From the NCBI RefSeq assembly GCF_900113525.1, contig NZ_FOPP01000014.1, positions 38,496 through 102,495 of the forward strand: DNA of 64,000 bases. The letters are read 5' to 3'. Position numbers and translations under genes: made by a program. Numbering within the stretch: position 1 is the first letter of the stretch; each line of letters begins with the position of its first letter. Positions 45,843 through 53,411 of this stretch are shown in pieces. The notes below the pieces were generated by a model. That model ran no database searches. It was not told where the DNA came from and saw nothing but the letters and a program-made list of their open reading frames with translations. This stretch comes from Pedobacter insulae (GTDB taxonomy: Bacteria; Bacteroidota; Bacteroidia; Sphingobacteriales; Sphingobacteriaceae).

Positions 45843-46160
45843 TTAATGATGAGCTTTTATTTTCCCATCAATTGTGCTTAATGCATTTTTTAGTTTGTCT
45901 AATGCGCTGTTCATTGCCACATCGTAAGTCTGACCGAAAGTACTTACTACAACTGGCTGTCTGCCTTCTATTCTTGCTTCCAATACACATTTTTTATCAT
46001 CTTGTCCTGTTTTGTTACCATTTTCGTCAGATAAATGGACTTCTAAACGAGATAGATTGTCTGTAAATCTTGAAAGCTCCTTGTTTATTTTTTCGGTAAG
46101 CTGGCTTTCATATTCGGCATGGATTGTTAAATTTTTATCGGCGTTTAATTGAATAATCAT
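45843..46160 (-). CDS. HPF/RaiA-family ribosome-associated protein
   Basis: 105 residues with the beta-alpha-beta-beta-beta-alpha layout of the S30AE/HPF family: IIQLNADKNLTIHAEYES, LEVHLSDENGNK and a C-terminal AMNSALDKLKNALSTIDGK helix. It lacks the C-terminal dimerisation domain of long HPF. Such proteins bind the ribosomal decoding centre during stationary phase. It is divergent from mnmE with a 79-base gap. Confidence 0.8.
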   Translation of the reverse strand: MIIQLNADKNLTIHAEYESQLTEKINKELSRFTDNLSRLEVHLSDENGNKTGQDDKKCVLEARIEGRQPVVVSTFGQTYDVAMNSALDKLKNALSTIDGKIKAHH

Positions 46161-46227
46161 ATGGATTTATTTAAATGGTTTAATTAATAAAGTAACAGGA
46201 AAGAAGGTGACTTGTTTGTAATATTCC

Positions 46228-46235
46228 TATTTTTG
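46228..46235 (+). promoter_or_regulatory. putative -7 element for mnmE (TATTTTTG)
   Basis: TATTTTTG fits TANNTTTG and ends 4 bases before the mnmE ATG (46240). If used, transcription would start at or beside the start codon. No -33 element is seen at standard spacing. Confidence 0.3.
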
Positions 46236-46239
46236 TTCC

Positions 46240-47592
46240 ATGACTGACACCATTATTGCTTTATCAACTCCGCCCGGTAGCGGTGCCATCGGTGTCATCC
46301 GTTTATCGGGCCCTGATGCCATTACTTTAGCTAACGAAGTGTTTGCCGGTAAAAACTTGGCCGAGCAAGCTTCGCATACTTTGCATTTTGGTTTAATAAA
46401 AAATGGTGAAGTAATTATTGATGAGGTGGTTATGGGATTGTTTGTAGCGCCTACATCCTATACTAAGGAAAACGTCGTAGAGATTTCTTGCCATGGTTCT
46501 AACTACATTATTCAGCAAATAATGAATTTGCTGATTAGCAAGGGGGCAAGGGCGGCCAAACCTGGAGAATTTACTTTAAGAGCTTTTTTAAATGGTGCTT
46601 TTGATTTAAGTCAGGCCGAAGCGGTGGCAGATTTAATTGCTTCAGATAGTAAAGCTTCCCACGATATAGCTTTACAACAAATGCGTGGTGGTTTCTCGAA
46701 TGAATTAAAAGATTTACGAGAACAGTTAATTCATTTTGCTTCGATGATAGAGTTGGAGCTTGATTTTGCAGAAGAGGATGTAGAATTTGCTAATCGCGAT
46801 CAGTTGAGAAACTTGGTTTCACGTCTCACGTCGCACATTGCGATACTTATCTCTTCGTTTGAAGTTGGTAACGTGCTTAAAAATGGGGTTCCAGTGGTTA
46901 TTGCTGGTAAGCCGAACGTAGGGAAATCTACCTTGTTAAATGCGCTGCTTAATGAAGAACGAGCTATTGTGTCGGATATAGCTGGTACTACACGGGATAC
47001 GATCGAAGATGAATTGAATATTAACGGAGTTATTTTCCGTTTCATTGATACCGCCGGAATCCGTGATACTGCTGATATTATTGAGGCAAAAGGGGTGGAG
47101 CGGACCCTGGAAAAAATGAAACAGGCCAAGTTAATTATTTATATGGCAGATGCTACACAAAGTTTGAACGAGCTAGAAGAACAGCTTATAGGCCTGCAAA
47201 AATTAGATATTCCGTATTTAATTTTATTGAATAAAGCCGACCTTTTGACGGCTGCACAAAGAGAGGCGTTTGCTGCTTTGGAGGTTCATTTTATTTCGGC
47301 ACGAGAAAAGCAAGGAATTGAGGAGTTAAAAGATATTCTGTTAGATAAAGTAAATCTACACCATATTAATACCTCCGAAACTTTATTAACCAATATTCGT
47401 CACGTAGAGGCTTTGAAACAAACTGAAAGCGCACTGGAGCGGGTAATGTCCAATATTGATAACCCGGTTACTTCAGATTTTTTAGCCATGGATATTAAGC
47501 AAGCGCTTCACTATTTAGGTGAGATCACGGGGCAGGTTACGACGGATGATTTGTTGGAAAATATATTTACGAAGTTTTGTATCGGAAAGTAA
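46240..47592 (+). CDS. mnmE: tRNA modification GTPase MnmE
   Basis: 450 residues, normal length. The N-terminal folate-binding domain opens with DTIIALSTPPGSGAIGVIRLSG. The G domain inside the helical domain has G1 GKPNVGKSTLLNALL (about residue 223), G2/G3 DIAGTTRDT and DTAGIRDT, and NKAD. The invariant C-terminus FCIGK supplies the catalytic cysteine. With MnmG it makes 5-carboxymethylaminomethyl-uridine at tRNA wobble positions. Its 3' end is the apparent insertion site of the 16.2 kb element. The gene stays intact because the element's left side supplies or preserves the final codons. Confidence 0.97.
   Translation: MTDTIIALSTPPGSGAIGVIRLSGPDAITLANEVFAGKNLAEQASHTLHFGLIKNGEVIIDEVVMGLFVAPTSYTKENVVEISCHGSNYIIQQIMNLLISKGARAAKPGEFTLRAFLNGAFDLSQAEAVADLIASDSKASHDIALQQMRGGFSNELKDLREQLIHFASMIELELDFAEEDVEFANRDQLRNLVSRLTSHIAILISSFEVGNVLKNGVPVVIAGKPNVGKSTLLNALLNEERAIVSDIAGTTRDTIEDELNINGVIFRFIDTAGIRDTADIIEAKGVERTLEKMKQAKLIIYMADATQSLNELEEQLIGLQKLDIPYLILLNKADLLTAAQREAFAALEVHFISAREKQGIEELKDILLDKVNLHHINTSETLLTNIRHVEALKQTESALERVMSNIDNPVTSDFLAMDIKQALHYLGEITGQVTTDDLLENIFTKFCIGK
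47575..47592 (+). other. left attachment site within the mnmE 3' end (attL)
   Basis: The last six codons of mnmE, encoding FCIGK and stop. They match the right-end copy at 63769-63786 in 14 of 18 bases, including an unbroken TGTATCGG (47578-47585). All four differences are at synonymous third positions. Confidence 0.7.
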
Positions 47593-47634
47593 CAAACGAT
47601 AATTACCAAGAAAAAACAATAAGTAAACCAAATT

Positions 47635-47667
47635 AAACCCCTTATAATCAATAGTTATAAGGGGTTT
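47635..47667 (+). terminator. intrinsic terminator downstream of mnmE
   Basis: 13-bp arms (47635-47647 and 47655-47667) around a 7-base loop, with five T residues at 47665-47669. It lies 42 bases after the mnmE stop and separates mnmE from the element genes. Confidence 0.85.
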
Positions 47668-47692
47668 TTGTTTGTTGATGTTTTTTGATTTT

Positions 47693-47749
47693 TTTGTACC
47701 TTTCGTTAATATTTGTACCTTTATTAGGATGTTTTTAAAAAGGTACAAA
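47693..47749. repeat. three TTTGTACCTTT repeats at the left end, probable integrase arm sites
   Basis: Direct copies at 47693-47703 and 47712-47722 and an inverted copy at 47739-47749. The same TTTGTACCTT occurs near the right end at 63721-63730. Repeats at both ends of an element with a two-domain tyrosine recombinase resemble arm-type binding sites. This function is inference. Confidence 0.55.
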
Positions 47750-47767
47750 TAAATACAGTATTTTTAG

Positions 47768-47775
47768 TGTATCGG
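47768..47775 (+). other. third TGTATCGG core-like copy
   Basis: The 8-base core shared by attL and attR occurs again here, continuing as AGAAATGA, similar to the right end's GAAATAGG. It may be the true left edge, the remnant of an earlier insertion, or chance. Confidence 0.35.
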
Positions 47776-47784
47776 AGAAATGAT

Positions 47785-47830
47785 GAAACACTTTGAAACA
47801 TCAGGAAACAGGTAGAAACATCCTGAAACA
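47785..47830. repeat. five GAAACA hexamers at exact 10-bp intervals
   Basis: GAAACA occurs at 47785, 47795, 47805, 47815 and 47825, each separated by four variable bases. A degenerate GAGAAA sits at 47775. The array ends 7 bases before the ATG of the excisionase-like gene. Spacing of one helical turn puts every copy on the same DNA face, as for a cooperatively binding protein. Confidence 0.85.
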
Positions 47831-47837
47831 ATTTTGT

Positions 47838-48194
47838 ATGAGTTCAAATATCAGATTGAATAGATTTTGCGAGGAGTGTAATGCATTATTTGTCGCTAAG
47901 ACTACAGTGACACGATTTTGTAGCAGGTCTTGTAATGGTAAAAATCTTAAGAACAAGATAAAACGGTTAAAGATTGAAAACAGTAATCAGGAAACCAAGA
48001 AAGTTAAAGAGCAACCAAAAAACGAACTTAATGGAATGGCATATTTGAGTATTCAAGACACCTGTACATTATTAAATATAAGCAGAACTACCCTTTGGAG
48101 ATTGCTTAACCAAGAAGTTATTAAAGCCTACAAATTGGGTGGCCGTAAAATTATTAAACGAGAAGAAATCGATAAATTATTTGTCAACCTATGA
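47838..48194 (+). CDS. excisionase-like HTH protein with N-terminal zinc-ribbon-like segment
   Basis: 118 residues from the ATG at 47838; the frame opens from a TTG at 47793, which would place the hexamer array inside the gene. The first 35 residues hold C..C (FCEECNALF) and CSRSC, a possible zinc ribbon. The C-terminal half is an HTH_17/excisionase domain (LSIQDTCTLLNISRTTLWRLL, then VIKAYKLGGRKIIKREEID). The stop overlaps the integrase start by 4 bases, so the two are coupled. Likely role: control of recombination direction, possibly by binding the upstream GAAACA array. Confidence 0.75.
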   Translation: MSSNIRLNRFCEECNALFVAKTTVTRFCSRSCNGKNLKNKIKRLKIENSNQETKKVKEQPKNELNGMAYLSIQDTCTLLNISRTTLWRLLNQEVIKAYKLGGRKIIKREEIDKLFVNL

Positions 48195-49318
48195 AACAAA
48201 ACCGCACAGTTAAACTTAGAGAAAAGAAATTGAATGATGGTCGATTAAGCCTTTATTTAGATTTTTATCCTCCAGTTTACATTCCTGAGACTGGAAAAGA
48301 AACACGAAGAGAGTTTTTAAAAATTTACCTGTTCGAGAAACCAATAAATGCCATTCAAAAAGAGCATAATCATGTATGTAAAACAAAGGCGGAAAGCATT
48401 CGTGCTGAAAGAAGTTTGCAGTTCATCAATAAAAGCTTTGATTTTACCGACCGTTTATCTTCAAAAATGGATTTTCTTGCCTATTTCGAGCAAAAGGTGA
48501 AAAAACGTAATTCGTCAAAAGGCAATGCTGATAATTGGTTTGGATCATACAAATATCTGAAACTATATACTGGAGGTAAATGCACATTTGGCGATGTGGA
48601 TGAAAGGTTTTGCGAGGGTTTTAAAGAGTTCTTGAAAAATGTAAAATCACTTAAATCTGAAACGGCAGGTTTGGCTCAAAACTCCCAGTATAGCTATTTT
48701 AATAAATTCAGGGCTTGTGTTAAAGAAGCTTTTGAGGAACGCCTATTTTCTATCAACCCCATTCTTAGGGTTAAGGGAATTCCCCAGGGCGAAAGTGAAA
48801 GAGAATATTTAACTTTTGAAGAGTTGAAAGCACTTTTCGAGACGGATTGTGAACCAAATGTTTTGAAAAGAGCATCTATATTTTGTGCTTTGACAGGCTT
48901 AAGATGGTCGGACATGATTAAACTTACTTGGAAAGAAGTACAACATTCCGAGCAGGATGGATATTTTATTCGTTTTACCCAACAAAAAACCAGTTCAAAT
49001 GAAACGTTGCCAATTGCCGAACAAGCTTATGAGCAATTAGGAGAACGAGGCAATTTAGAAGATAGAATTTTTAAAGGTTTGAAATATTCGGCTTACACGA
49101 ATGTACAATTATCCCGTTGGGTTATGAGTGCAGGCATAACCAAAAAAATTACTTTCCATTGTTTCAGGCACACCTATGCTACTTTACAATTAACAATGGG
49201 TACCGATATTTACACAGTATCAAAACTATTAGGCCATAGGCATTTAAAAACCACAGAGGTTTATGCCAAAGTGATAGATAAAAAGAAAATAGATGCATCA
49301 AAACGTATCATATTATAG
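48191..49318 (+). CDS. int: tyrosine recombinase (integrase) of the element
   Basis: 375 residues. The N-terminal part (about 1-85) resembles the arm DNA-binding domain of Bacteroidota integrases. A core-binding SAM-like domain (about 95-200) and the catalytic domain follow. Catalytic residues seen are Arg in TGLRWSDM (about 236), HxxR in HCFRHTYAT (about 322-325), the second His in LLGHRHLKTTE and the nucleophile Tyr in EVYAKV (about 357). All are intact, so the enzyme may be active. It overlaps the upstream HTH gene by 4 bases. It probably recombines at TGTATCGG in the mnmE 3' end. Confidence 0.93.
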   Translation: MKQNRTVKLREKKLNDGRLSLYLDFYPPVYIPETGKETRREFLKIYLFEKPINAIQKEHNHVCKTKAESIRAERSLQFINKSFDFTDRLSSKMDFLAYFEQKVKKRNSSKGNADNWFGSYKYLKLYTGGKCTFGDVDERFCEGFKEFLKNVKSLKSETAGLAQNSQYSYFNKFRACVKEAFEERLFSINPILRVKGIPQGESEREYLTFEELKALFETDCEPNVLKRASIFCALTGLRWSDMIKLTWKEVQHSEQDGYFIRFTQQKTSSNETLPIAEQAYEQLGERGNLEDRIFKGLKYSAYTNVQLSRWVMSAGITKKITFHCFRHTYATLQLTMGTDIYTVSKLLGHRHLKTTEVYAKVIDKKKIDASKRIIL

Positions 49319-49320
49319 CT

Positions 49321-50175
49321 ATGAGGCAAATCGTATTAAAGCAAAATAAGAACCTTAAATATCTTCCATTGGCTTTTAATAACAACATTAAAGCGGTTAA
49401 GGAGGAATTAGAGGCCGGACATCCTAAGTTAAATGTGTTTCAAGTACAGGATGTTAATGGAATACTATTTAGCGTAAACAGAGAAATCAATCAAGAAAGC
49501 ATTTACGAACTGTTTGGCGCACAAATAGAAATGTTGCTTGATATCCTTAAATACTTAAATGAGAACATAGAGGTTTACGAACGGTACGAATTACTGAAAG
49601 GCTTTATTGCCGAATATGAACTCATAAAGCAATTGGTAACAAAACCAATTTTTGATATACTTAACCATCACATTGATTTTATGGGTAACGAGTTAGTCCT
49701 TTTGGTAAATAATCACATTGAGCGGATTGATGAAGAACTGAAAATCAAGAATCACAAAAGTTTTGTTAGGATCAATCTGATAGATAAAGGTGTAGTGGCG
49801 TTTACAACAGGTGTTAATGATGTAGAAATTAAAGGAATTTTGGCATTTCTAAAGCTAAAGTGTGCAAAGGAAGCGGATTTTTTAGCACTTGAAAATGAAC
49901 TTTCAAATAATACTGAATCGCATCAAGAATTTTATAACTTAAAAAATGTTACTCCTGACGATATGATCCTATTTTTTAAAATTATGCAAGACAGGCAGAT
50001 CTTATCCAAAATTACCAATAAGGATTTATCTAAGTGGCTACACAGAAAATTCAGGTATTTTAAAAACGGGGATTACCTCATTGGACAGTCTCAAAGGACA
50101 ACGCTTGATAAGTTGAACGTTAAATTGACAGCAAAAGAAAAAATAAAAGAATTGAATATCCATTTCAAAAAATAA
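49321..50175 (+). CDS. element protein of unknown function
   Basis: 284 residues, starting 2 bases after the integrase stop and so probably cotranscribed. It is mostly alpha-helical, with no signal peptide, TM segment or recognised motif. The C-terminal 90 residues (DDMILFFKIMQDRQILSKI, LSKWLHRKFRYFKNGDY) resemble the helical tail seen in many Bacteroidota element proteins of undefined role. A stem-loop follows its stop. Confidence 0.6.
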   Translation: MRQIVLKQNKNLKYLPLAFNNNIKAVKEELEAGHPKLNVFQVQDVNGILFSVNREINQESIYELFGAQIEMLLDILKYLNENIEVYERYELLKGFIAEYELIKQLVTKPIFDILNHHIDFMGNELVLLVNNHIERIDEELKIKNHKSFVRINLIDKGVVAFTTGVNDVEIKGILAFLKLKCAKEADFLALENELSNNTESHQEFYNLKNVTPDDMILFFKIMQDRQILSKITNKDLSKWLHRKFRYFKNGDYLIGQSQRTTLDKLNVKLTAKEKIKELNIHFKK

Positions 50176-50179
50176 TTAA

Positions 50180-50210
50180 AACTTACGTGTTATGGCGATG
50201 CACGTAAGTT
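50180..50210. terminator. stem-loop after the unknown element gene
   Basis: Perfect 10-bp arms (50180-50189 and 50201-50210) with an 11-base loop, four bases past the stop. There is no T-run, so it may be a processing or regulatory stem rather than a terminator. Confidence 0.5.
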
Positions 50211-50269
50211 CTGAGGCTTACTTTGTGATATTAATAAATACTTATTATTCATCACATAAATGAAGCCTT

Positions 50270-50614
50270 ATGAACGATTTAATGTTAACATCCATAAGAA
50301 AGGAAGAACTATCGGCAATGATAGAAAACAGTGTAAGAAAAGTTCTTTCAGAAACCCCATCCTCGAATTCAGAAGAAAAGCCACAAGATTTTTTAAGTAT
50401 CGAAGAGGCATCCAAATTTCTTAATCTTGCTAAAGCAACGGTTTATACTTTAACCTCCGCAGGGAAAATACCAGTCATTAAGAAAGGTAAAAGGCTATAT
50501 TTTACTAAACAGGAATTAATGGACTGGTTGAAAAAAGGGCGTAAAAAAACAATTGAAGAGATTGAAGAAGAAGCAACCCAGTATGTTTTAAAAAATAAAT
50601 ATACTTCAAGGTAG
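50270..50614 (+). CDS. HTH_17/excisionase-family DNA-binding protein
   Basis: 114 residues. The central domain FLSIEEASKFLNLAKATVYTL followed by IPVIKKGKRLYFTKQELMDWL is the classic MerR-like HTH_17 pattern of element excisionases and regulators. An N-terminal helix of about 35 residues precedes it. It sits between the unknown gene and the primase/helicase, as in NBU-type elements. A loose inverted repeat (TTGTGAT...ATCACATAA) spans 50222-50261 just before its start and could be its operator. Confidence 0.8.
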   Translation: MNDLMLTSIRKEELSAMIENSVRKVLSETPSSNSEEKPQDFLSIEEASKFLNLAKATVYTLTSAGKIPVIKKGKRLYFTKQELMDWLKKGRKKTIEEIEEEATQYVLKNKYTSR

Positions 50615-50682
50615 GAATACATATTTTTCTTTTTGCTGTAATCACAGCTTCAACTCAATTTCAAATATTTTTATTTATCAAT

Positions 50683-51885
50683 ATGGAACATTCGAATTAC
50701 GTTCGAGTAGGTACTTCGTATCTAAAAATTTCTCATAAACCACTTTCAACAGGAGATGCCATGAAAGTTTTAATTCCGTGGAATATCGAAACCATTATTC
50801 GTGATCACGGCAAAGACATTGTTGCCGAAATCCCAAAATATGATGGCTGGTGCATCGTACCCAACCATTTAAATTATCAGAAAGAAATTAAGGGATATCT
50901 AAACCGTTATGAGGAGCTACCACATCAGCCGAAACAAGGGGATTGCCAAAAGATATTGGAATTTATAAAGCATATTTTCCAAGAACAATATGAGTTCGGT
51001 TTGGACTATATTCAGTTGTTATATCAAAAACCTACTCAAATACTACCAGTATTGTGCTTGGTATCCGAGGAAAGGGAGACTGGTAAAACAACTTTTTTGA
51101 ATTTTTTGAAGAAGATATTTGCGGGCAACATGACTTATAACTCTAACAGTGATTTTCGGTCAAATTTTAATACAGATTGGTCAAACAAATTGATAACTGC
51201 TGTTGATGAAACACTTTTAGATAGAAAAGAAGATGCTGAGCGTATTAAAAACCTGAGTACTGCCAAATCATTCAAAGCGGAGGCGAAAGGGCAGGATAAA
51301 TATGAGGTTGAATTTTTTGGTAAGTTTATTTTTTGCAGTAATAACGAGGAAAATTTTATGATTATAGATCCTTTGGAAATTCGTTTTTGGGTAAGGAAAA
51401 TAGCTCCTATAAAGCAAAAAAGACCAAACCTACTAAAGGAACTGCAAGATGAAATCCCACAGTTTTTAAACTTTCTAAACGAACGTAAGCTTAGCACTTC
51501 AAATACAGGTAGGATGTGGTTTACAGCGGAACAGATAAACACCTCGGCATTGCGAAAAATTAAATCACAGTTCGTTGATAAAGTTGAATTAGAGCTACTA
51601 GAGATTATAAAAGGCATAATGGAAAACAAAGAATTGAACGAAATGTGCTTTACTAACTCTAATATTCAATCCTTGCTACAAAGAGCTAATTTCCGTGTGG
51701 GTAGAACTGGTGTTAGGAAAATAATAGAAACCAAATGGAAATTAAACCAATATCCCAATGCTTCAAATTATACATCATACCAGTACGACACATCGGGTTT
51801 CTTATTAGAGTACCAAGATAAAGGCAGATATTATAAAATCACAAAAGAGCAAGTGGAGCAAATTTTTGTAGATATGTTGATTTAG
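50683..51885 (+). CDS. primase-helicase family replication protein
   Basis: 400 residues. A helicase/ATPase core has Walker A (SEERETGKTTFLNF, about residue 131) and a Walker B-like TAVDETLLD (about 171), then a CSNNEENF segment typical of SF3/DUF5906-type phage and element helicases. No clear primase metal motif was seen. It probably supports replication of the excised form. An AT-rich strip with repeats lies directly downstream. Confidence 0.75.
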   Translation: MEHSNYVRVGTSYLKISHKPLSTGDAMKVLIPWNIETIIRDHGKDIVAEIPKYDGWCIVPNHLNYQKEIKGYLNRYEELPHQPKQGDCQKILEFIKHIFQEQYEFGLDYIQLLYQKPTQILPVLCLVSEERETGKTTFLNFLKKIFAGNMTYNSNSDFRSNFNTDWSNKLITAVDETLLDRKEDAERIKNLSTAKSFKAEAKGQDKYEVEFFGKFIFCSNNEENFMIIDPLEIRFWVRKIAPIKQKRPNLLKELQDEIPQFLNFLNERKLSTSNTGRMWFTAEQINTSALRKIKSQFVDKVELELLEIIKGIMENKELNEMCFTNSNIQSLLQRANFRVGRTGVRKIIETKWKLNQYPNASNYTSYQYDTSGFLLEYQDKGRYYKITKEQVEQIFVDMLI

Positions 51886-52305
51886 TAAGTTAAATAATTG
51901 ATTTTAAATTAATTATGAAGTCAACATTTAATCAACAATTGGTAAACAAATAAAAAAAGGTTGACAATATATATATGTGAATAATCAAATGTTGACCAAA
52001 TGTTTACTGATTGTTTACTATTTAACTTGTTGATAAATAGCTATTTATTTGTATTAATAAACAAATCAACAAAAATTAAGGTGAGTTGTAGGCTTAGGTA
52101 CAACAAAATGAAAAATAGAATGCTGTAGCCTGTTGTTTCACTACAGATATACGCATATATGGCTATATGTATATCGATATATACGTATAGATGTATATAC
52201 GGAAGGAAATTTCTTACAGGCGGAAATAGGCGTGTTTTGCATTGTTGTTTTTCATATTGCAAGATGTGTTTTTGTACGGTAAAAAACCTCCCAAAAACAT
52301 ACTTG
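51886..52305. other. AT-rich origin-like non-coding region
   Basis: No gene is visible in over 400 bases. Inverted pairs GTCAACATTT (51920) and AAATGTTGAC (51987) occur, with one GTAAAC (51942) and two GTTTAC copies (about 52002 and 52013). Around 52147-52200 runs an alternating purine-pyrimidine tract with the palindrome TATATCGATATA. Easily melted, repeat-rich DNA next to a replication helicase suggests a replication origin of the excised element. This is inference. Confidence 0.45.
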
Positions 52306-52332
52306 CCTAAAACTTGAATGTCAAGTTTTAGG
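52306..52332. other. perfect 12-bp inverted repeat, oriT-like
   Basis: CCTAAAACTTGA and its exact complement flank ATG (52318-52320), 48 bases before mobC. Relaxase origins of transfer typically carry such a hairpin beside the nic site and upstream of the mob genes. It could instead be an operator for mobC. Confidence 0.5.
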
Positions 52333-52380
52333 ATTTTAAAAAACTCGCAACTCGTTTTTTTATATAAATATTCAAATGTT

Positions 52381-52818
52381 ATGAGCAGAAACTTTGGTGG
52401 AAGACCAAAAATATTAATTGGTAAAAGGGATAAAAGGATTGAAATAAGATTAACTGAAGAGGAATTTTACATCTTGCTAAGATTGGAGAACGAAACCAAA
52501 CTTAGCCGTTCGCTTCTATTTGTAAATAGGATTTTACATCAACAGGATTTTTTTATAACCAATGATGTAGTAAAAGAATTATCATCCGTAGGGCAAGAAA
52601 TTGGCCGAATTGGTGTAAACATAAATCAAATGGCTAAACACTGTAATACAGTTATCAAGAGCCAAAGCTTAAATTCTAAAATTACCGAAGAGTTTAATAA
52701 GTTAATGCGGGAATTTTTGAGCGAAGAGAAAGAGATAAATAAACTATTTCGTCACATGTACAGAACAATGGCAAAACCGAAAGGTACTAGAGCGGTAATT
52801 CAGGAAAGAAATCCTTAA
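52381..52818 (+). CDS. mobC: MobC-like plasmid mobilization accessory protein
   Basis: 145 residues from the ATG at 52381; the frame extends back to 52318, inside the oriT-like repeat, and is less likely. The ribbon-helix-helix-type N-terminus (RIEIRLTEEEFYILLRLE) and the C-terminal helix with SSVGQEIGRIGVNINQMAKHCN are typical of Bacteroidota MobC. MobC helps the relaxase load at oriT. No relaxase gene follows; its 3' end overlaps a minus-strand HTH gene by 32 bases. Confidence 0.85.
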   Translation: MSRNFGGRPKILIGKRDKRIEIRLTEEEFYILLRLENETKLSRSLLFVNRILHQQDFFITNDVVKELSSVGQEIGRIGVNINQMAKHCNTVIKSQSLNSKITEEFNKLMREFLSEEKEINKLFRHMYRTMAKPKGTRAVIQERNP

Positions 52819-53029
52819 TAGAGCAGTTTAAAATCTGCGCTAATCTATTTAAATGACTTAGGTTATACTTTGCTCGGTATTTTGGGCTTTCGATATGTCC
52901 GATAAATCCAACTGATAAATCGAGAGCTAAAGCCAGATCGGCTTGTGAGATGCCAGCATTAGTTCTCAATTCACGCACCTTGTTAATAACGTAGATATCA
53001 ATTTCTGATTTTAAAAGTGCCTTGCTCAT
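52787..53029 (-). CDS. XRE-family small HTH regulator
   Basis: 80 residues from the ATG at 53029; a TTG at 53053 is open. The HTH is clear: VRELRTNAGISQADLALALDLSVGFIGHIES, with a Cro/CI-type layout, then LNRLAQILNCSIKDFF. It is convergent with mobC and overlaps its last 32 bases. A divergent small lipoprotein gene starts at 53135, so the 105-base gap may hold its operator. Confidence 0.8.
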   Translation of the reverse strand: MSKALLKSEIDIYVINKVRELRTNAGISQADLALALDLSVGFIGHIESPKYRAKYNLSHLNRLAQILNCSIKDFFPELPL

Positions 53030-53134
53030 TGCTTTGCAAGAACGGGAAAGCAACTTTTCTAAACACCTATGCAGGTATAAGTAAAATTTTGTAATTTTAC
53101 TTATAAAGGAAATCTAGAAATTTAAAAACAGACT

Positions 53135-53356
53135 ATGAAAAAGGCATTATTTATTATAATTATCGGGCTTTCCGCCTGCACAACGGAAAATAAACAAGCT
53201 AATATATCGGTAGCTGATACGACATCTAAATTTAAGAACATTGATTCTGTAAAAGTGGATACCCTGAATAAAGCTCCTGCAAAAGAAAAATCTTTTGAAC
53301 AACAGGCAGATGAAAGGCTTGATAAAATAATAAAGAAAAGGAAGAATGTTAAGTAA
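53135..53356 (+). CDS. small lysine-rich lipoprotein of unknown function
   Basis: 73 residues with a lipoprotein signal; the cysteine is near residue 15 (GLSACTT). The mature part is lysine- and aspartate-rich and unstructured-looking, with an amphipathic C-terminal helix. No family was recognised. It is divergent from the XRE regulator gene. Confidence 0.55.
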   Translation: MKKALFIIIIGLSACTTENKQANISVADTTSKFKNIDSVKVDTLNKAPAKEKSFEQQADERLDKIIKKRKNVK

Positions 53357-53411
53357 CGAAGTAAATTAGGTATTGAATACCTTCCCGAAAAATAATTTCT
53401 TATTTTTGAAT

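Noticed and set aside
47785..47830. Five regularly spaced hexamers considered as a mini CRISPR array
   Set aside because: Repeat and spacer lengths (6 and 4) are far too short, and no cas genes are in the window.
51135..51629. Minus-strand 164-codon frame inside the primase/helicase gene
   Set aside because: Low-complexity serine/leucine/isoleucine-rich translation, antisense to a gene with clear Walker motifs.
52141..52200. Alternating AT tract considered as a promoter or simple sequencing artefact
   Set aside because: It is not a perfect simple repeat and contains structured palindromes; an origin-like role fits the neighbours better, though it is unproven.
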